A stretch of DNA of 64,000 nucleotides, from positions 399,501-463,500 of the forward strand of contig JARHVA010007804.1 of assembly GCA_037957365.1 (NCBI GenBank). The letters run 5' to 3'. The notes under the pieces were generated by a model that saw nothing but the letters and a program-made list of their open reading frames with translations, was not told the DNA's origin and did not search any database. Made by a program: the position numbers and the translations under genes. The DNA is from Torreya grandis. Lineage: Eukaryota; Streptophyta; Pinopsida; Cupressales; Taxaceae. Every line of letters begins with the position of its first letter. Position 1 is the stretch's first letter. Positions 11,150 through 23,661 of this stretch are shown piece after piece.

Positions 11150-12512
11150 GAACAACTATTTGGTGTTTTGATAGAATCTCCATGGTTTTTTGATATAGCT
11201 AATTACCTTGCTATAGGAAAGTTTCCTTTGTATTTTTCAAGAAAGCAAAGAAAATGTTTAATCAGAGAAAGTTATTTTAAATGGATTAATGGAATGTTAT
11301 TTAAATTTGGACATGCTCATGTTTTTTGTAGGTGTGCAACCAATAATGAAGCCTATGACATTATCAGAGCTTATCATGATGAACTAGGAGGAGGACATTA
11401 ATTAACTTAGAGGACTATACATAAAATCCTAGGAGTAGGTTACTACTAGCCTTCCTTTCATAGACAAGTAAAAATATATGTTAGATAATGTGATGCATGT
11501 CAAATAATGGGACAACCCACTCTTTTATCTAAGATGCCTCTCCATCCTCATCTGGGTTTAGAAACATTTGAGAAATGGGGAATTAACTTCGTAGGACCTA
11601 TGGATCCCCCATCTAAAGGAAAGGAATATATATATTAGTCTATACAGACTATGTTACCAAATGGGTAGAAGTGGAATTTTTGACTCATGTTTAAGGAAAA
11701 TCTATGGTAGACTTCTTGTACTTCAAAATTATGAAAATATTTGGTGCTCTAAGGTAAATAGTTTCATATTAAGGACCCTAGTTCATGTCAAATATGATAG
11801 AATATTTCATGAAGATTTATCAAGCTTGGCATAGGAAGCCTTCTCCATACCACCCATAAGCTAATAGATAAGTTGAAGTCACCAATAGAGAATTAGAAAC
11901 CATTTTGACCAAGATTGTTAGTACTAGCATAAAAAATTGGGCATATAAAGTACCAAAAGTAGTTTGGGCCTATAATAACACCTCAAAAACATCTACTGGT
12001 TTCTCTCATTATGAGCTAGTTTATGGTAAAAGACCCTTATTCTCTATTGAATTTGAATCAAAAATATTGAAAACAACATTAGAAGCAGGAATTGAATTGG
12101 AAAAAGTACATAAGGAGAGATTCATACAACTTAATCAACTTGATGAAATGAGAATTGAAGCAGTACATAGGACTAAATTGGTGGTAAATTAGAGGAAAAT
12201 TTGGCTTGACTCACACACCAAATAATGAAAGCTTTAAAAAGGAGTCTGGGCATTATTATTTCACTCAAATTTTCAAAAATTCAAAGGTAAACTACAGACA
12301 AGGTGGTTAGGACCATATCAAATAGAGGAAGTCTTTGAAAATGATTCGATCAAGTTGATGCCCATTGATGATAGTAGAAGAAATCTTATGGTCAATGAAA
12401 ATAGACTAAAACTTTATCATAAACCTCTCAGTAAAGATGAAGTTGTACAGGAAATAAAAAGTGAAATGGCTCTATTGGAGGAATTAATTTCCTCCAGGGA
12501 ACTTGTTCTTTA
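11150..12512 (+). pseudogene. Element 1 integrase, broken
   Basis: Integrase joins the DNA copy to the host chromosome. The N-terminal HHCC zinc domain runs at about 11360-11520 (YHDELGGGH ... CDACQIMG). The core begins FEKWGINFVGPMDPPSKGK at about 11569, where the first catalytic Asp has become Asn. The second acid region near 11763 reads VSY instead of a 'vsDqG' motif. The Glu region is kept as VEVTNRELETIL near 11875. The 95-codon stretch at 11905-12192 carries KTSTGFSHYELVYGKRP and QLNQLDEMR. The C-terminal part FKGKLQTRWLGPYQIEEVF is at about 12280-12337, and NRLKLYHKPL ends near 12430. Two of three catalytic acids are lost. Confidence 0.88.
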
Positions 12513-12526
12513 ATGATTGCTCTTTG

Positions 12527-12529
<3 letters not shown>

Positions 12530-12582
<53 letters not shown>
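12530..12582. repeat. (TA)n microsatellite, about 26 units
   Basis: A pure TA run just after the probable end of the pol frame (TTCTTTAA near 12508). Confidence 0.95.
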
Positions 12583-12583
<1 letters not shown>

Positions 12584-13548
12584 AAAAATAAATTTTCAAT
12601 AGTGAAAATCCTTTCAGGGATGCTATTCACAATGCATAGCTGGAAAACCAACTTGCTAGCTAGTTATACATTGCTAAAAAGGGCCTTGACTAGAAAACTA
12701 GTAATTGCTGGTCAAGGAGAAAAAACAAAAAAAAAGTTTGATCATGCAGATCATGATTAAACTCCACCTGCATTAAATCTCTGAATTGATCCTTAAAATA
12801 TGCTAACTAATTCATATAAATCTATTTGTATAGTACAAATAACACAAGACAAACAAAATATGAGGTATGACTAAGTGAGCTATAAGTTTTATTTATTCAT
12901 ATTTTAGTAAAATAGAAGTATTTTTATTTAAATAAGAAAATCTTATGAAGATGAAAAACTATAATTACATAATAATTTATTTGCTAAAGAGGAGGAGTAA
13001 TCATAGCATGCAGAGTGAGTGAAGGTCCACCTATCATAACTGATCAAACATAATACCTTACATCATTATCATTATGACGAGGCTGTGGCATGATCCTATC
13101 AAAAGAATTAAACCAAAATGGTTTAATCATTATATGGTAGAATCTTATGGTAGAAAACATAATCACTATCACCCCATGTGATTAATTAAACTACCCCATG
13201 TCATGCCATCATCTCAGTAGTCATGTCATCAACTAGGTCAATATAATAGTTAGTAGTTCCACTCTATAGATTCCAATTACATGGATAAATGCATGCAAGT
13301 TCATAATTATGTTATTCTTAGTCCATGTGATATTAACCCCACATGTATAGCATTCCATAAACGTAACTATAGAGTGTGTTTTAAGTGTTCTCTATGAATT
13401 TCAAAAGGGGATAATCACTACAAAACCTTCCCTAGAGAGCAATCTAGTTGCCATCTTCACAATAGAAAAGTATGGGGAAAAAGACAAGGTCAGAACCAAA
13501 AAAGGCAACTAAATTCCTCAATGATAGGCTTTTGTTGTAGTATTTGAG
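12583..13548. other. Non-coding spacer inside element 1
   Basis: Lies between the pol end and the downstream frame. No domain, promoter or repeat was recognised; stops occur in all frames. Confidence 0.6.
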
Positions 13549-16209
13549 GTGAAAGGCTAGTTACCATTCATCCAAAAAATTTAGGGCTTCCATGAACCAC
13601 TGGTAAGTGAATTTAGGAAAAACCTTACTCCTAATTTTTATACTATTGAAGGAATAGTTATTCTAGAATCTAGTTAGGTTATCCATAAAATCACTAAAAT
13701 TCTAGATGAAGGAATGAAAGTAACAAGAAGAGTTCTATTTAATGATCTATTTTTTCAATTTAATGGTAATGAATGGACTAGATCTGTATGTTTAATTAAT
13801 TCAGAAGAGAAAGCTAAGGGAATCCATAAAGACTCACTTCTAGAGCATTGCGTCATGGGTAATTAAATATGTTACTTGTGAAGGGTAATGTAGCCTTTTA
13901 GGAGGAGAAGCCATGAAAATCTTGTTGCATTTAAAATATGGTAGATAAAATCCTCAGTACAAAATTAACCTTCCATATTTCTTGTATAGTGCCCTCCAAT
14001 GAATGACCACCACCCCTAATGCTTCCCTCGGACATCATGACCTCATTCCCCTAATTATTCAACATCATTTCCTATAACAAGGGTAAGAAGTTTGGGAAGC
14101 CTTTGAAAATGGAGTCATTAGACAAATTCCAGTCCCACCTATACAAGAACTAACTAGAACATTAGGTTCAATCTAGTCATCAAGGCCATCTCTTACAATT
14201 GCTACACCCACCAAATAAATGAACTCAAGTAAAAATAAAAAAACAACCTACAATTATAAAGGAAACTCCTCTCTCTTCAAATATGGTTACAAGATCTCAA
14301 GTTGCTCAAACCCTCACTATTTTAGAGTCTCCATAAGATCCTTAGGAACTTGTTGAGAAACCAATCCTCTACTCAGAAAAAAATTAAAAAGATAAGTTGT
14401 TGCCTCAACAGGACCTAAAAAGACTAAGGGTTTGACTGCTATAGTAGAAGAATAGTCAAGTTTAGCCTAGAGAACTAAGAAAAAGAGAAGGACGTTGATT
14501 ATTTTTTATGAAGATGACCAAGAAGTAGTGAATACTTTGAATAGTCTTAAACAAATATCTCAACCTTCAGAATAGCAGAATATTGAAGATTGAAAGACTC
14601 CTAAATAGTTCTTGTGAAAGAACATGTTGAAAGCTCTGGCATGCAACCATTGAAGGAATTAGAAAGCTCTCCAATAAGGGAACCATAATTTGAACAAGGT
14701 AATTCAATATGAGAACAAAATGATCAAATTGAAGTTCCATTAGACAAAGGTAAAGCTCTATATAAATTTGAAGAAGGAGAACAATCCAGTCCTAAGGATC
14801 TTGTCATACAGCTAACCATGGAACTTTCTAAAGCCCAAAAATTGATTCAGCAAAAAGCAACATATATTTCAAATCTACTTATCCAAATAGAGAGTAAGGA
14901 TCAACTCAACTCTATGTTATTATAAAAATTAGAAACAACATCTTTGAATTTTGCTTTGAAAGTTAATAAACTGGAAGAAACAATAGAAAAAAAAAGAGGA
15001 GGAAGAAGTCAATTCATGGACATACATAAAGAATCTTGAGAAATAAAATAGAAAGTTAAAACAAAAATTGTTGAATTCTTCTAAGACATTTTTTCTTAAG
15101 GATAGTTAGCTTGCCTCTTCTTTGAAAACATTCGCTGATCAAGGATGTCAGACCAATTATCTATATATTACTCCATTAAGAATGTTACATTAAGCTCAAG
15201 AGGAATATCAATCAATCAAATAAAATAATGAAGGTTTAGTCATTACCAATAAGAAATTAAAAATTAAAAAATAAATATTAGAAACTAAAACTCAAATTTT
15301 GGAGAAAGACTTGCAGAATGCTTGTAAATTAGGAGAGATTCTTCTGGCCTATACACAACCCTCCTCTACATATAGTTTGTTTTTGTTTGAAAAATTATGT
15401 AGATGGAAAATCCTCATAATATGTTTCCATCTTCCTTAAAATATTCTGAATCCATCTACATTTTTGGAAATATTCCATAGTTATGGGCCTGATACTTAGG
15501 ATCTCCTCTATGAATTTTATCTACATGATTTGATAATAAGAGATCATGAACATAATAAATTTTTGATAAATTTACATGTAGGAGAAGTTCAGTTGAGATC
15601 ACTTCATTCCACTTTCAAGAATCAGTTGGCATGGAAAAATAGATTTGAAAAATATATAGATTATATTAAAACTATAGGGTTATGCATCAAACTAGTCTTC
15701 TCCATTTTGAGATTGACTGACCACAATTTCAAGAGAGCTTGTTTAAATACTGCCATCAAGAACCACTATTTGGAAGCTTTGTATAACTTTATTATTTCAT
15801 TTGACCTATTTCTAAGACAAATCTTTGATTCAGTTTTTACTGCTAGTGTGAAGAGATCAGACCAATTATTAGTATCTCTCAAAAAATGAGAAGTTATTTC
15901 TCCTAAAAATTTGAGGTGGATCAGAAGAAGAGCTAAAGCAATTCTTACAAAAATTATAGAATTAATATACTCTAGAAGAAAGTAAACATGGATTGGAATG
16001 AGATATAGATCTCCATTATTTATCATACTAGTTCCTGGATGGCAGAAATGGGTACCACAATCTGATGAAGAGTTTGACACATGGAAAAGAATGGTTTAAA
16101 TATATAAAGGATTTAAAATCAATACAAATCAACATATCAAAGATGAATTTAATGAATATGATCTCAACAAGGGCATGGAAAATATGTCAAAAACCAATGA
16201 AGCTAGCTG
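13549..16209 (+). pseudogene. Element 1 extra long frame after integrase, function unknown
   Basis: About 880 codons of degraded coding-like sequence between integrase and the 3' LTR, on the element's own strand, where Athila elements carry an env-like gene. First part (about 13561-13860): ITKILDEGMKVTRRVLFNDL then FFQFNGNEWTRSVCLI. Second, after a frame change: KINLPYFLYSAL and GVIRQIPVPPIQELTRTLGS near 13960-14170. Third: a Glu/Lys/Gln-rich coiled-coil-like segment at about 14750-15020. Last: a 119-codon open stretch at 15530-15889 with FLINLHVGEVQLRSLHSTF, ending near ILVPGWQKWVPQSDEEFDTW at about 16024. No signal peptide or clear membrane helix was seen, so an envelope role is not supported. 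I do not recognise the family. Confidence 0.55.
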
Positions 16210-16229
16210 AATGCTTGTAATGGGACTTG

Positions 16230-16252
16230 CAAAAGGTAAAGTCTAGGGGACA
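16230..16252 (+). other. Element 1 polypurine tract
   Basis: AAAAGGTAAAGTCTAGGGGA sits just before the 3' LTR. It is purine-rich with two pyrimidine breaks, at the place where plus-strand synthesis would be primed. Confidence 0.6.
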
Positions 16253-17668
16253 TGATGAGCCCAAAATATGGCTCATTATTGACATGGAATTTCCTTCATT
16301 TCATCTCTCTAAGGATATAATCTTATGAAAATCATAAACCTTTAGATAACTATTGCATGAAAAATAGATACTTTATCTCATTTATGTCAAACCAAAGATT
16401 GAATTATTATGTTGTCATTTCTACCTAACAATAAACATGTTTTAGTGTGTTGATGTTGAAATAATACACATGAAAGATGACAAAAGTAGCATTTGGAAGA
16501 GGCTTTAGTTGTGGCTCCAATTTTATAAATATACAAACTCACTCAACCAACATCTATGACATCTATAGAACCACTTCTACGGACTCTACAATACCACTTC
16601 TATAGACTCTGCAAAACTACTTATATGGAAACTGTAGACCCAGAATCTACAGACTCTATAGGTCTATTTCTATGAACTTTTCAGATTCAAGATTTGGGAA
16701 ATATGAGAGTTGTAAGAAAGAAGGATGGCTACATCTAGATCACACCAAAGGAATATTTTATTTCCATTTTAAAAAGGATTCAATTTTGATACACTGTGTA
16801 CATATTTGGACCATAAGACTATTAGAGGGATAATATAACTATTTTTTGATAATAGTTGGATTCTCTAGGATTATAATCAATCTGAATCTCCTATCTTTGG
16901 GAAGTAACAAATTGACTAGTAGTTCTATTTTTTGTCATACTATATTTAGTCTGAGGTATGATTATAAATATTCACATTTTCATTTGGAGTAAAATAATAA
17001 TGAATATAGTTACATTTTGAGCTCCAAGAATATTGTCAACTTTCTAGCTTTCATAAGTTAATGTAGAATTATTCTAGCTTTCAGTACTGAGTAAATTTCA
17101 TTCTTGACTCTAAGAAGAGAAGGGCCTACTCTCCTTGAAACCAAGAAATTTTGTATAATATTTATATTTATATTATATTAATTTTTCATTATTATATAAT
17201 CAAAGTATCTTCAATCATTGCATGTCTTAGTCATTCATAAAACAATAAATTCTGGGTTTACATTTCAATAGTCTTTCATTTTTCTAATAAGTGTGAATGA
17301 AGAGTTAAATTTACATTTTTAAGCAAGTGTGAATTAGATTTAAATTTACAGTTTCAACAACTGTGACTTAGATAGATCTACATTTCCAAGTAAGTGTGAA
17401 GTATATTAAGAGTGATTTAATTTCAAGCAAAGGATTGAATTAGTTAGTGTAATGGTTAATCTCTTTTTTCAGCAAGTATGTGAAGCAATTAGCTTATAAT
17501 AATTATTTCATTGGTAAAAGTTATATTAGAATCATCAAAATCTCCCTAAGACCAACTTATAGATTTACCACCATAAACCTTACTATAGATAGCTTTGGAC
17601 ACTGGCCTTGGTTTGATAGACATCAATCTAAAAGATTGATTAAATGAAGAGTTAAACAACACTCATCA
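16253..17668 (+). repeat. Element 1 3' LTR
   Basis: 1416 bp, TGATGAG ... CTCATCA, perfect 7-bp inverted termini. It matches 5130-6545 throughout with scattered substitutions. The TATA box is at 16963-16970. Confidence 0.94.
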
Positions 17669-17910
17669 CCTTGTGCCAAAAATCACCTTGGAGGTTGAAT
17701 TGTAGAATATTTCCATGTGAGTAAGCTACCACATAGGTCCTCTCACCTTAGTTCAATAAGAGCCCGAAGTATCAAGGAGATGAACATAGTATTTTTAGGT
17801 GCATTTAAATAATTTTCTACATTTGGTCTAATCTTGATGCCAAACCCTTCCCCAGCTACAATGACATACTTGCAAGTTTTTCATCATTATTTTCCATTTT
17901 ATTTCAAGTC

Positions 17911-19057
17911 TGTAAGGCCAAGTGTATGAGGTATACAATGGGGAACCAATAGAGCACATTGTCACACTTATCAAACATTAGTGTAGGCCACCCCTAATTA
18001 TCCCTAAAGTAGTCCCAAACCCTCATTATTGCATCCTGACCATTCATGCCTAGTGTTCTACCACTTGGACACTATCACCATAATGTGTATAGTAGGGCCA
18101 CATGGTGTTAATATCCCAATAATGGCACTATAGTCCATTACCTTATATTTTCTACAAATAGATATATTTTAAAATATTATACCTCCTAAGCTTGGCCTAG
18201 ACCTCCTTTTGTACCTACACAAGCACTATAATAGTATATATACATGAATTTTAGCCCTCTAACCACTATATGGAATTCATATACAAATTACATATGTAAA
18301 CTCATAATAGGTTGTGCATAATTAAGGTCATCAATCCCTATTATTCCCTACTTATGTGTACTACCATATACAACATTCCTAAGCTTATATTCCTTAGATT
18401 TATAAGCTCAAGTACATTCAAATAACTCAAGTTAACTATCATACTAGCTTCACTTATATTTGTACCAACATTTAGGTGAGGAGAACTACATCAGGCTTGT
18501 TCTCTCTTCAGAGTATTTCTATGTAGGAAAATATCTTCATAGTAGGGTGTTGAGGATAGCCAACCTACCCAACTAATAAAACATACTTTTTGATTGTATT
18601 AACCCTATTCCATAGAAACATGGAGGATTAGGATTTATTCACAAACTTAGTCAAAATAGGCCATATACAAGGATTCAAAACTTGTGTATGTAGAAATAGA
18701 CCTCAAAGATCTAGAAATATGTGCACCCAAAAGATAAGGACAATCATGTATAGAGGACATTACTACCAAAATAAGGATACTAGTGCCACATTGTGATATT
18801 TTCCAATTAGGGTGTTACTATCCAAGAGGGGTTTTGACACTTGGATTCTATTTACAACACTTAGATTAGTCTATGCCTTAGTTTTATAGCTAAGTTATTA
18901 ATTACATTATTTATTAAGATTTTTAGAAATATTGAAATTAGTTAATTTTTTAAGAGATCAGTGGATGTATTTATTGTATATTTCTACCCTAATTTAATAT
19001 GCTCATATCTTTAACGACATAGGATTTATTAACATTAAGTCCTAAATGATGAAAACA
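17911..19057 (+). repeat. Element 4 5' LTR, left edge uncertain
   Basis: Aligns with 42895-44142 through many shared blocks, such as TTATTGCATCMTGRCCMTTC, ACAAATTACATATGTAAACTC and TTTCTACCCTAATTTAATAT. The likely start is TGTAAGG at 17911 and the end GAAAACA at 19057. The copy is about 100 bp shorter than the 3' one, partly because it lacks the (TG)n tract. No convincing primer site follows at 19058. Confidence 0.7.
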
Positions 19058-19222
19058 TTTAGTCAATTCAATTAAGACACAAATATTTAAACACATAGAG
19101 AATACATTATATAAGATACCAACTTCATTACCTAGAATTAATAATTCTCATTTAGATGCTTTTTACTCTTTTGTTCACTTTAATTCCTTACCTATCATTC
19201 ATAGACATAAGGGAACATCAGT

Positions 19223-19227
19223 GGTCT
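19223..19227. repeat. Target-site duplication of element 2 (GGTCT)
   Basis: GGTCT immediately precedes TGATGCA at 19228 and immediately follows TACATCA at 25621-25625. This is a perfect 5-bp match. Confidence 0.93.
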
Positions 19228-21199
19228 TGATGCATGGGCATCCTATAAGGAGACCAAAGTTGAATCAAAATTTGGATTTAAGTAGTATATTAAGTTTCAT
19301 ATAGGTTTTAATATTCCTAAGTTGTCCTTAGGTGGAGTCTAGATAGTTTGAATATGCACAAAATTTGAATTTTGGCTTTTCTTGCCAAAAAGCCTCTTTT
19401 AAAAATTTGAATCTTGCAAGCCTTAGTAAGGATTATCATATGTTTTTAAAGGTTTTAAGGTGTAAAAAAAATATGTTTAAGGCGTTTAGACACTTTATAA
19501 GGTTTATAAAAGTTCATAAGTCTAATGTCATGGTGTCATATGGGTCATCTTGTGTAAAATCATAAAGAATGCAATGTAACCAAAATGACCTCTCAGAGGG
19601 AAAGATCCCAAGAAATAATTATGCATAATTTTAGGAGTTTATTGAGTTAGTTTTGGTTTTTTAATATCCTAATACATTTTATAATTATAGTTATTGGATA
19701 TTATAAGTAAAAATATTGTTGGGAAAAGAGTATCTGTGATATCAATTTTCTATGTGTATTGAATTTGCATGGCTATAACAAAGCACATGATGTGCTTGGA
19801 TACTCAGAGTCATGAGTAGTTTTGATATGTGTTTGTTTATATTATTAATGATAAAATTATATTCTCTAATAATATATAAGTAACATAAATTTAATTAGAA
19901 TTAAGTCACTTCAAGGAGATAGGCAAGTCTATCTAATAGGGTATGCTTACACACAAATTATTCACAGATTAGTCTAAGTCATTAATCCTTTCCTCTTTTA
20001 AGTTAATATGGAGAATTTAGAAATGGAGAAAATGTATAAATATTTTAATAATATTATTTATATATACATTTGGTGTAATTTATACTTTTTCCATTTTTAT
20101 CATAAATTTTGCTCATTGAAAGCACATAGTCCATGAACTCAAAATTTTGTAGACTGAGTTCATTGTATTGAATATTGTTTTGATTAAAATGTGATGGAAA
20201 GAGACTAGAAAGGGTTTATTAAAGTCATATAAGGTGGTGAGAACCTCATTTTAGGTTTTTTAGACCTTTGTTGTTGAAAGATAGTGAAACCCTACCTACC
20301 TTGTTTTCAAATGGTAGAATATAATCTAAAAGGATTGAGTTTTCTAATTTGTGCATGATATGGGAGTTATAAAGACTTGAATATAGAATGAAAAAGTTTT
20401 AAGAACATCATATAGACCTTAAATAATAATTTTATTGTCTTTAAACCATTGTTTAATAATTATATGTAATTTTATTCAATATCAATCTCTATAGTCATCT
20501 AAAACCTTGGCTTTTAGGGTTTAGATCATAAAAGGAGATTCAAACCTAAAAATTACTTTTTTTTTTTTAATTTGGTGTGTATTAGGTTAAAATAAGAGAA
20601 TAATGTGGTTACAAACATATACCCATAATATTTCATACTGTACTACCCTATAGGTAATCTATTAGGCTAAGAAACCTAGTGAGATAAGGGCTAAAGAGGA
20701 AAATTGGACTTAGGAAAAGAGTTGAGGGATAAAAATAGATTGAAAAGAAATAATATAAAAGGGTGGTCAAATATAGTCTTGTTTTGGTCAAATAATCTAC
20801 AAAATGGTTAAACCTTGGATTTTTGTGCATTTGGAGGGCTAATTGGAGTGTAAAGTAAGCCTATAGGTGCAAGTTTTTGAAAAATAACCTAACATAAGTT
20901 TTGTGTGAATCAATGGAATGGAAAATGGTACTCAAAAACCTATTTATTTTTCCTTAATTAGACTTTATATGGAACAAAACATGATATTTTCCCCCAAATA
21001 TGGCTAGAAGCAAAGATAAAGGCTAGAGAGATAAATTTGAGGAAAGACAAGAGAGAGAAAGGTTAAAAGGTTAGAATTGTGTTATATGATAAGGATAATG
21101 AGTATTGAGGGTTTTTGGTAAAATATTGAGAAATATTATTTGATAAGTCCTTTGCTAAAGATCATGAACACTTGTAGGTTAAGGGAAAGCTCTGCATCA
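19228..21199 (+). repeat. Element 2 5' LTR
   Basis: Begins TGATGCATGGGC and ends GCTCTGCATCA, giving 7-bp inverted termini. It aligns over its full length to 23662-25620 with many substitutions, so the insertion is old. No strongly conserved TATA box was found; ATATAAAAGGG near 20755 is not kept in the other copy. Confidence 0.93.
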
Positions 21200-21202
21200 T
21201 TT

Positions 21203-21220
21203 TGGTGTCGAAGCATAAGG
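21203..21220 (+). other. Element 2 primer-binding site, initiator-Met-like
   Basis: TGGTGTCGAAGC starts 3 bases after the LTR. It partly matches TGGTATCAGAGC, the complement of the plant initiator tRNA-Met 3' end used by most chromoviruses. Three of twelve positions differ, so the assignment is tentative. Confidence 0.5.
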
Positions 21221-21312
21221 TTGGTTAGAGGAAAGATTGGGAATACTAAGGAGATAAAATAGAAGATATGAGGTAAATACAACCTACTAAAACTCATAAA
21301 ATATAACAAAAT

Positions 21313-22275
21313 ATGGCAAACATGGTCATAGAGATGAGGAATATGCAAGCAAGAATGGAAGCTATGGAGATAGGCCAAAGAAGAAGGGTTATAGCTGAAG
21401 ATGAAAGTGATAGAGAAGAAGAAGATCCTAGATTAGAAGAGGAGGAATAAAGATAAGATATATTGGAGGAAATATTAATTAAATCCATGATGAAAATAGG
21501 CTCAAAAAAATGTTGCATATGTCAATGTATGAAGGAAATCTCAATGTGGATGAATTGGTGGATTGGATAGTAGCCATGGAAAAGTGTTTTGAGTATGAAG
21601 AGGTGGATGACACCAAAAAGTTAAATTTTTAGTCACAAGATTGATAGGACATGCTTAGTTGTAGAGGGATGGAATCTAGGAAGAGAAAATGAAAAGAGGT
21701 AAGGCAAAGATCCATTTATGGGATAAGATGGTGATGAAGATGAAGGGAAAGTTCACATCCAAGGACTAACACACACACTTGTTTAGGAGATTGCAAAATC
21801 TCAAACAAAAGGAGCATTCAGTGAAGGAGTATATAGAATAATTTCATAGGTTGACTATTATAATAGGCCACTTGGAAGATGATGATGAAAAGGTAGAAAG
21901 GTACCTAAATGGTCTTAAGTTTTCCATAAAAGATGAGATAAAAATTCTAACTTTGAAAATAGTAGAAGAAAATTATCAATCAGCCTTGAAAGCTGAGGAA
22001 AATTTGACAAGAAGACACACACAACAAGCAAGAGGAAAAGGCAAACAAACGAGAGGAAGAGGAGAGTATGAGAGAAAGGATACATATGAGGATGGTGAAA
22101 GTAGTGCATAAAGGCATGAGACACAACCAAATAGTTATAGGGGTATAATTCCATACTATAGAGGTGGAGATTCATTTAGAGGAAGAGGTACTAGTGGATT
22201 CATAGGAAAGTGATTAAAATGCAATAAATATGTAGGTCATATTTATTAGGAGTGTTCAAAGGAGTATTAATAAAT
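21313..22275 (+). pseudogene. gag: Element 2 gag, broken
   Basis: The start is probably at 21313 (ATGGCAAACATGG), giving an acidic N-terminus with EDESDREEEDPRLEEEE at about 21400-21450. The capsid-like core follows: VDELVDWIVAMEKCFEYEEV near 21550-21610, then KEHSVKEYIE near 21810. The open stretch 21851-22111 has VERYLNGLKFSIKDEI and YQSALKAEENLTRRHTQQ, followed by an Arg/Gly-rich RNA-binding stretch (ARGKGKQTRGRGEYERK). A degenerate CCHC knuckle near 22215-22262 reads CNKYVGHIY.EC. This is the typical chromovirus gag layout. Stops and at least one frame change break it. Confidence 0.83.
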
Positions 22276-22414
22276 AACACAAAGAAGTGAGAGTAGAAAT
22301 CAAGTGGTGTAGCCTACAAAATAAAAAAGTGTGGGATATACTTCACATCTAGAAGAAACTAAAGAAGGAAAATCACTCTTGAAGAGGAGGACATTCCTTA
22401 AGCCACCAAAGGAG

Positions 22415-22860
22415 AAAGAACATGCTCAATGGAAAAAACTCTTCAAAACAACATGTAAATACCATGGTAAATGTTTAAAGATGATCATAGATTCAGGAAG
22501 CACAAATAATTTGGTTTCTAATGAAATGGTATTTAGAATTGGCCTCAAAAGATTACCACACCCTGTACCTTACAAAGTTTAATGGCTTCAAAAGGGTTAT
22601 AATGTGCTTGTTAATGAACAATGTTTAGTAGATTTTCATATTGGTGCTTATAAGGATCAAGCATGTGTGATATCATTCCAATGGATGTTTGTCATATTAT
22701 TAGGAAGGCCTTGGTAGTTTGATAGGTCAACTACGCATGACGAGGTGAAGAACACTTAATATTTAGAAAACAAGAGAAATAAGCACATATTGTTACCTTT
22801 GAAGAAGGATGATCAGATTATTCGTGTCTATTCTAAAGTGTTGATTATAGGTCATAAGGA
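22415..22860 (+). pseudogene. Element 2 aspartic protease, broken
   Basis: MIIDSGSTNNLVSNEMVFRI at about 22482-22541 contains the retropepsin DSG active site intact. RLPHPVPYKV and CLVDFHIGAYKDQ follow in the same frame after one stop. ILLGRPW at about 22696-22716 is the second conserved strand, followed by FDRSTTHDEVKNT. The match to Gypsy Gag-Pol proteases is strong over about 140 codons. Downstream, RT motifs do not appear. Confidence 0.85.
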
Positions 22861-23661
22861 GTTGGTGAATTAGGATGAAGATATAAATATGGATGAACAA
22901 TCTAAGGAGATGTGGCATATAGAGAGGAGAAGTATGTACCTTTACCAAGTAAGATTTTTTCAAGTGAGTATGTACTTGAGTTATTTACAAGTTTGTCTCT
23001 ACACTTGATAATGATTTCAACTTGTGAGTTCATAGAAGGAATGGTATCCAAGCTTAAATGCTTGAGAGAGAGTCTTGAACAAGAAAGAAATGACAAAGAG
23101 TTGGGTAACATGTAATAGGTCCATGAAGTACAATCAAGTGAAATAAATATTATAATAATGTCAAATAAATAAAATGAGGTGTTGGAAAAAACATGTAATT
23201 ATTGTATATGTAGGAGAAAGAGGGTAGTTATGATGGTGATATACAACAACAAACCAAGATTCAATACAAACATGTAGCATACAAGGACAAAAAATATGAT
23301 ATAAATGAGGTGAAGTGGGAAAAATAATAAGAATGGATGAAGAATAAAGAATACACATTTTCAGCAGTAGTGCATCATGGAAACAAAGATATGGTGGATT
23401 AGTTTGCAAGAGTGGAAGAATCGAATACACACTCAAGATAAGCAAAAAATGACAAAAATTATGTTTTTATTAATAATTTATTTTCATGTGAAGGTACACC
23501 ATCAAATAAGATGAACCAGAGAAGGCCTAATTATGGGGACCAAAAACATGTTAATCTTTATGAGAGACAAGTAGTAGTAGATAACTTCTATAAAGAGGTA
23601 CGTTGCAATTAAATAGGAACATATAACAAGTCAACAACAAACATTCTTCAACTTGGTAGTA
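22861..23661 (+). other. Element 2 internal tail without recognised pol
   Basis: This is where RT should begin, but no RT, RNase H or integrase motif is present in any frame. An open stretch at 22912-23115 is Ser/Leu/Glu-rich and unrecognised. The last bases before the 3' LTR (CAACTTGGTAGTA) may be a decayed purine tract. Confidence 0.6.

Noticed and set aside
13549..16209. Envelope gene in element 1
   Set aside because: The position suits an Athila env-like gene, but no signal peptide, transmembrane helix or cleavage site is visible, so I call it only an extra frame.
17674..17910. Further part of element 1 or 4
   Set aside because: It lies outside the element 1 target duplication and shows no clear match to the element 4 3' LTR, so it is treated as flank.
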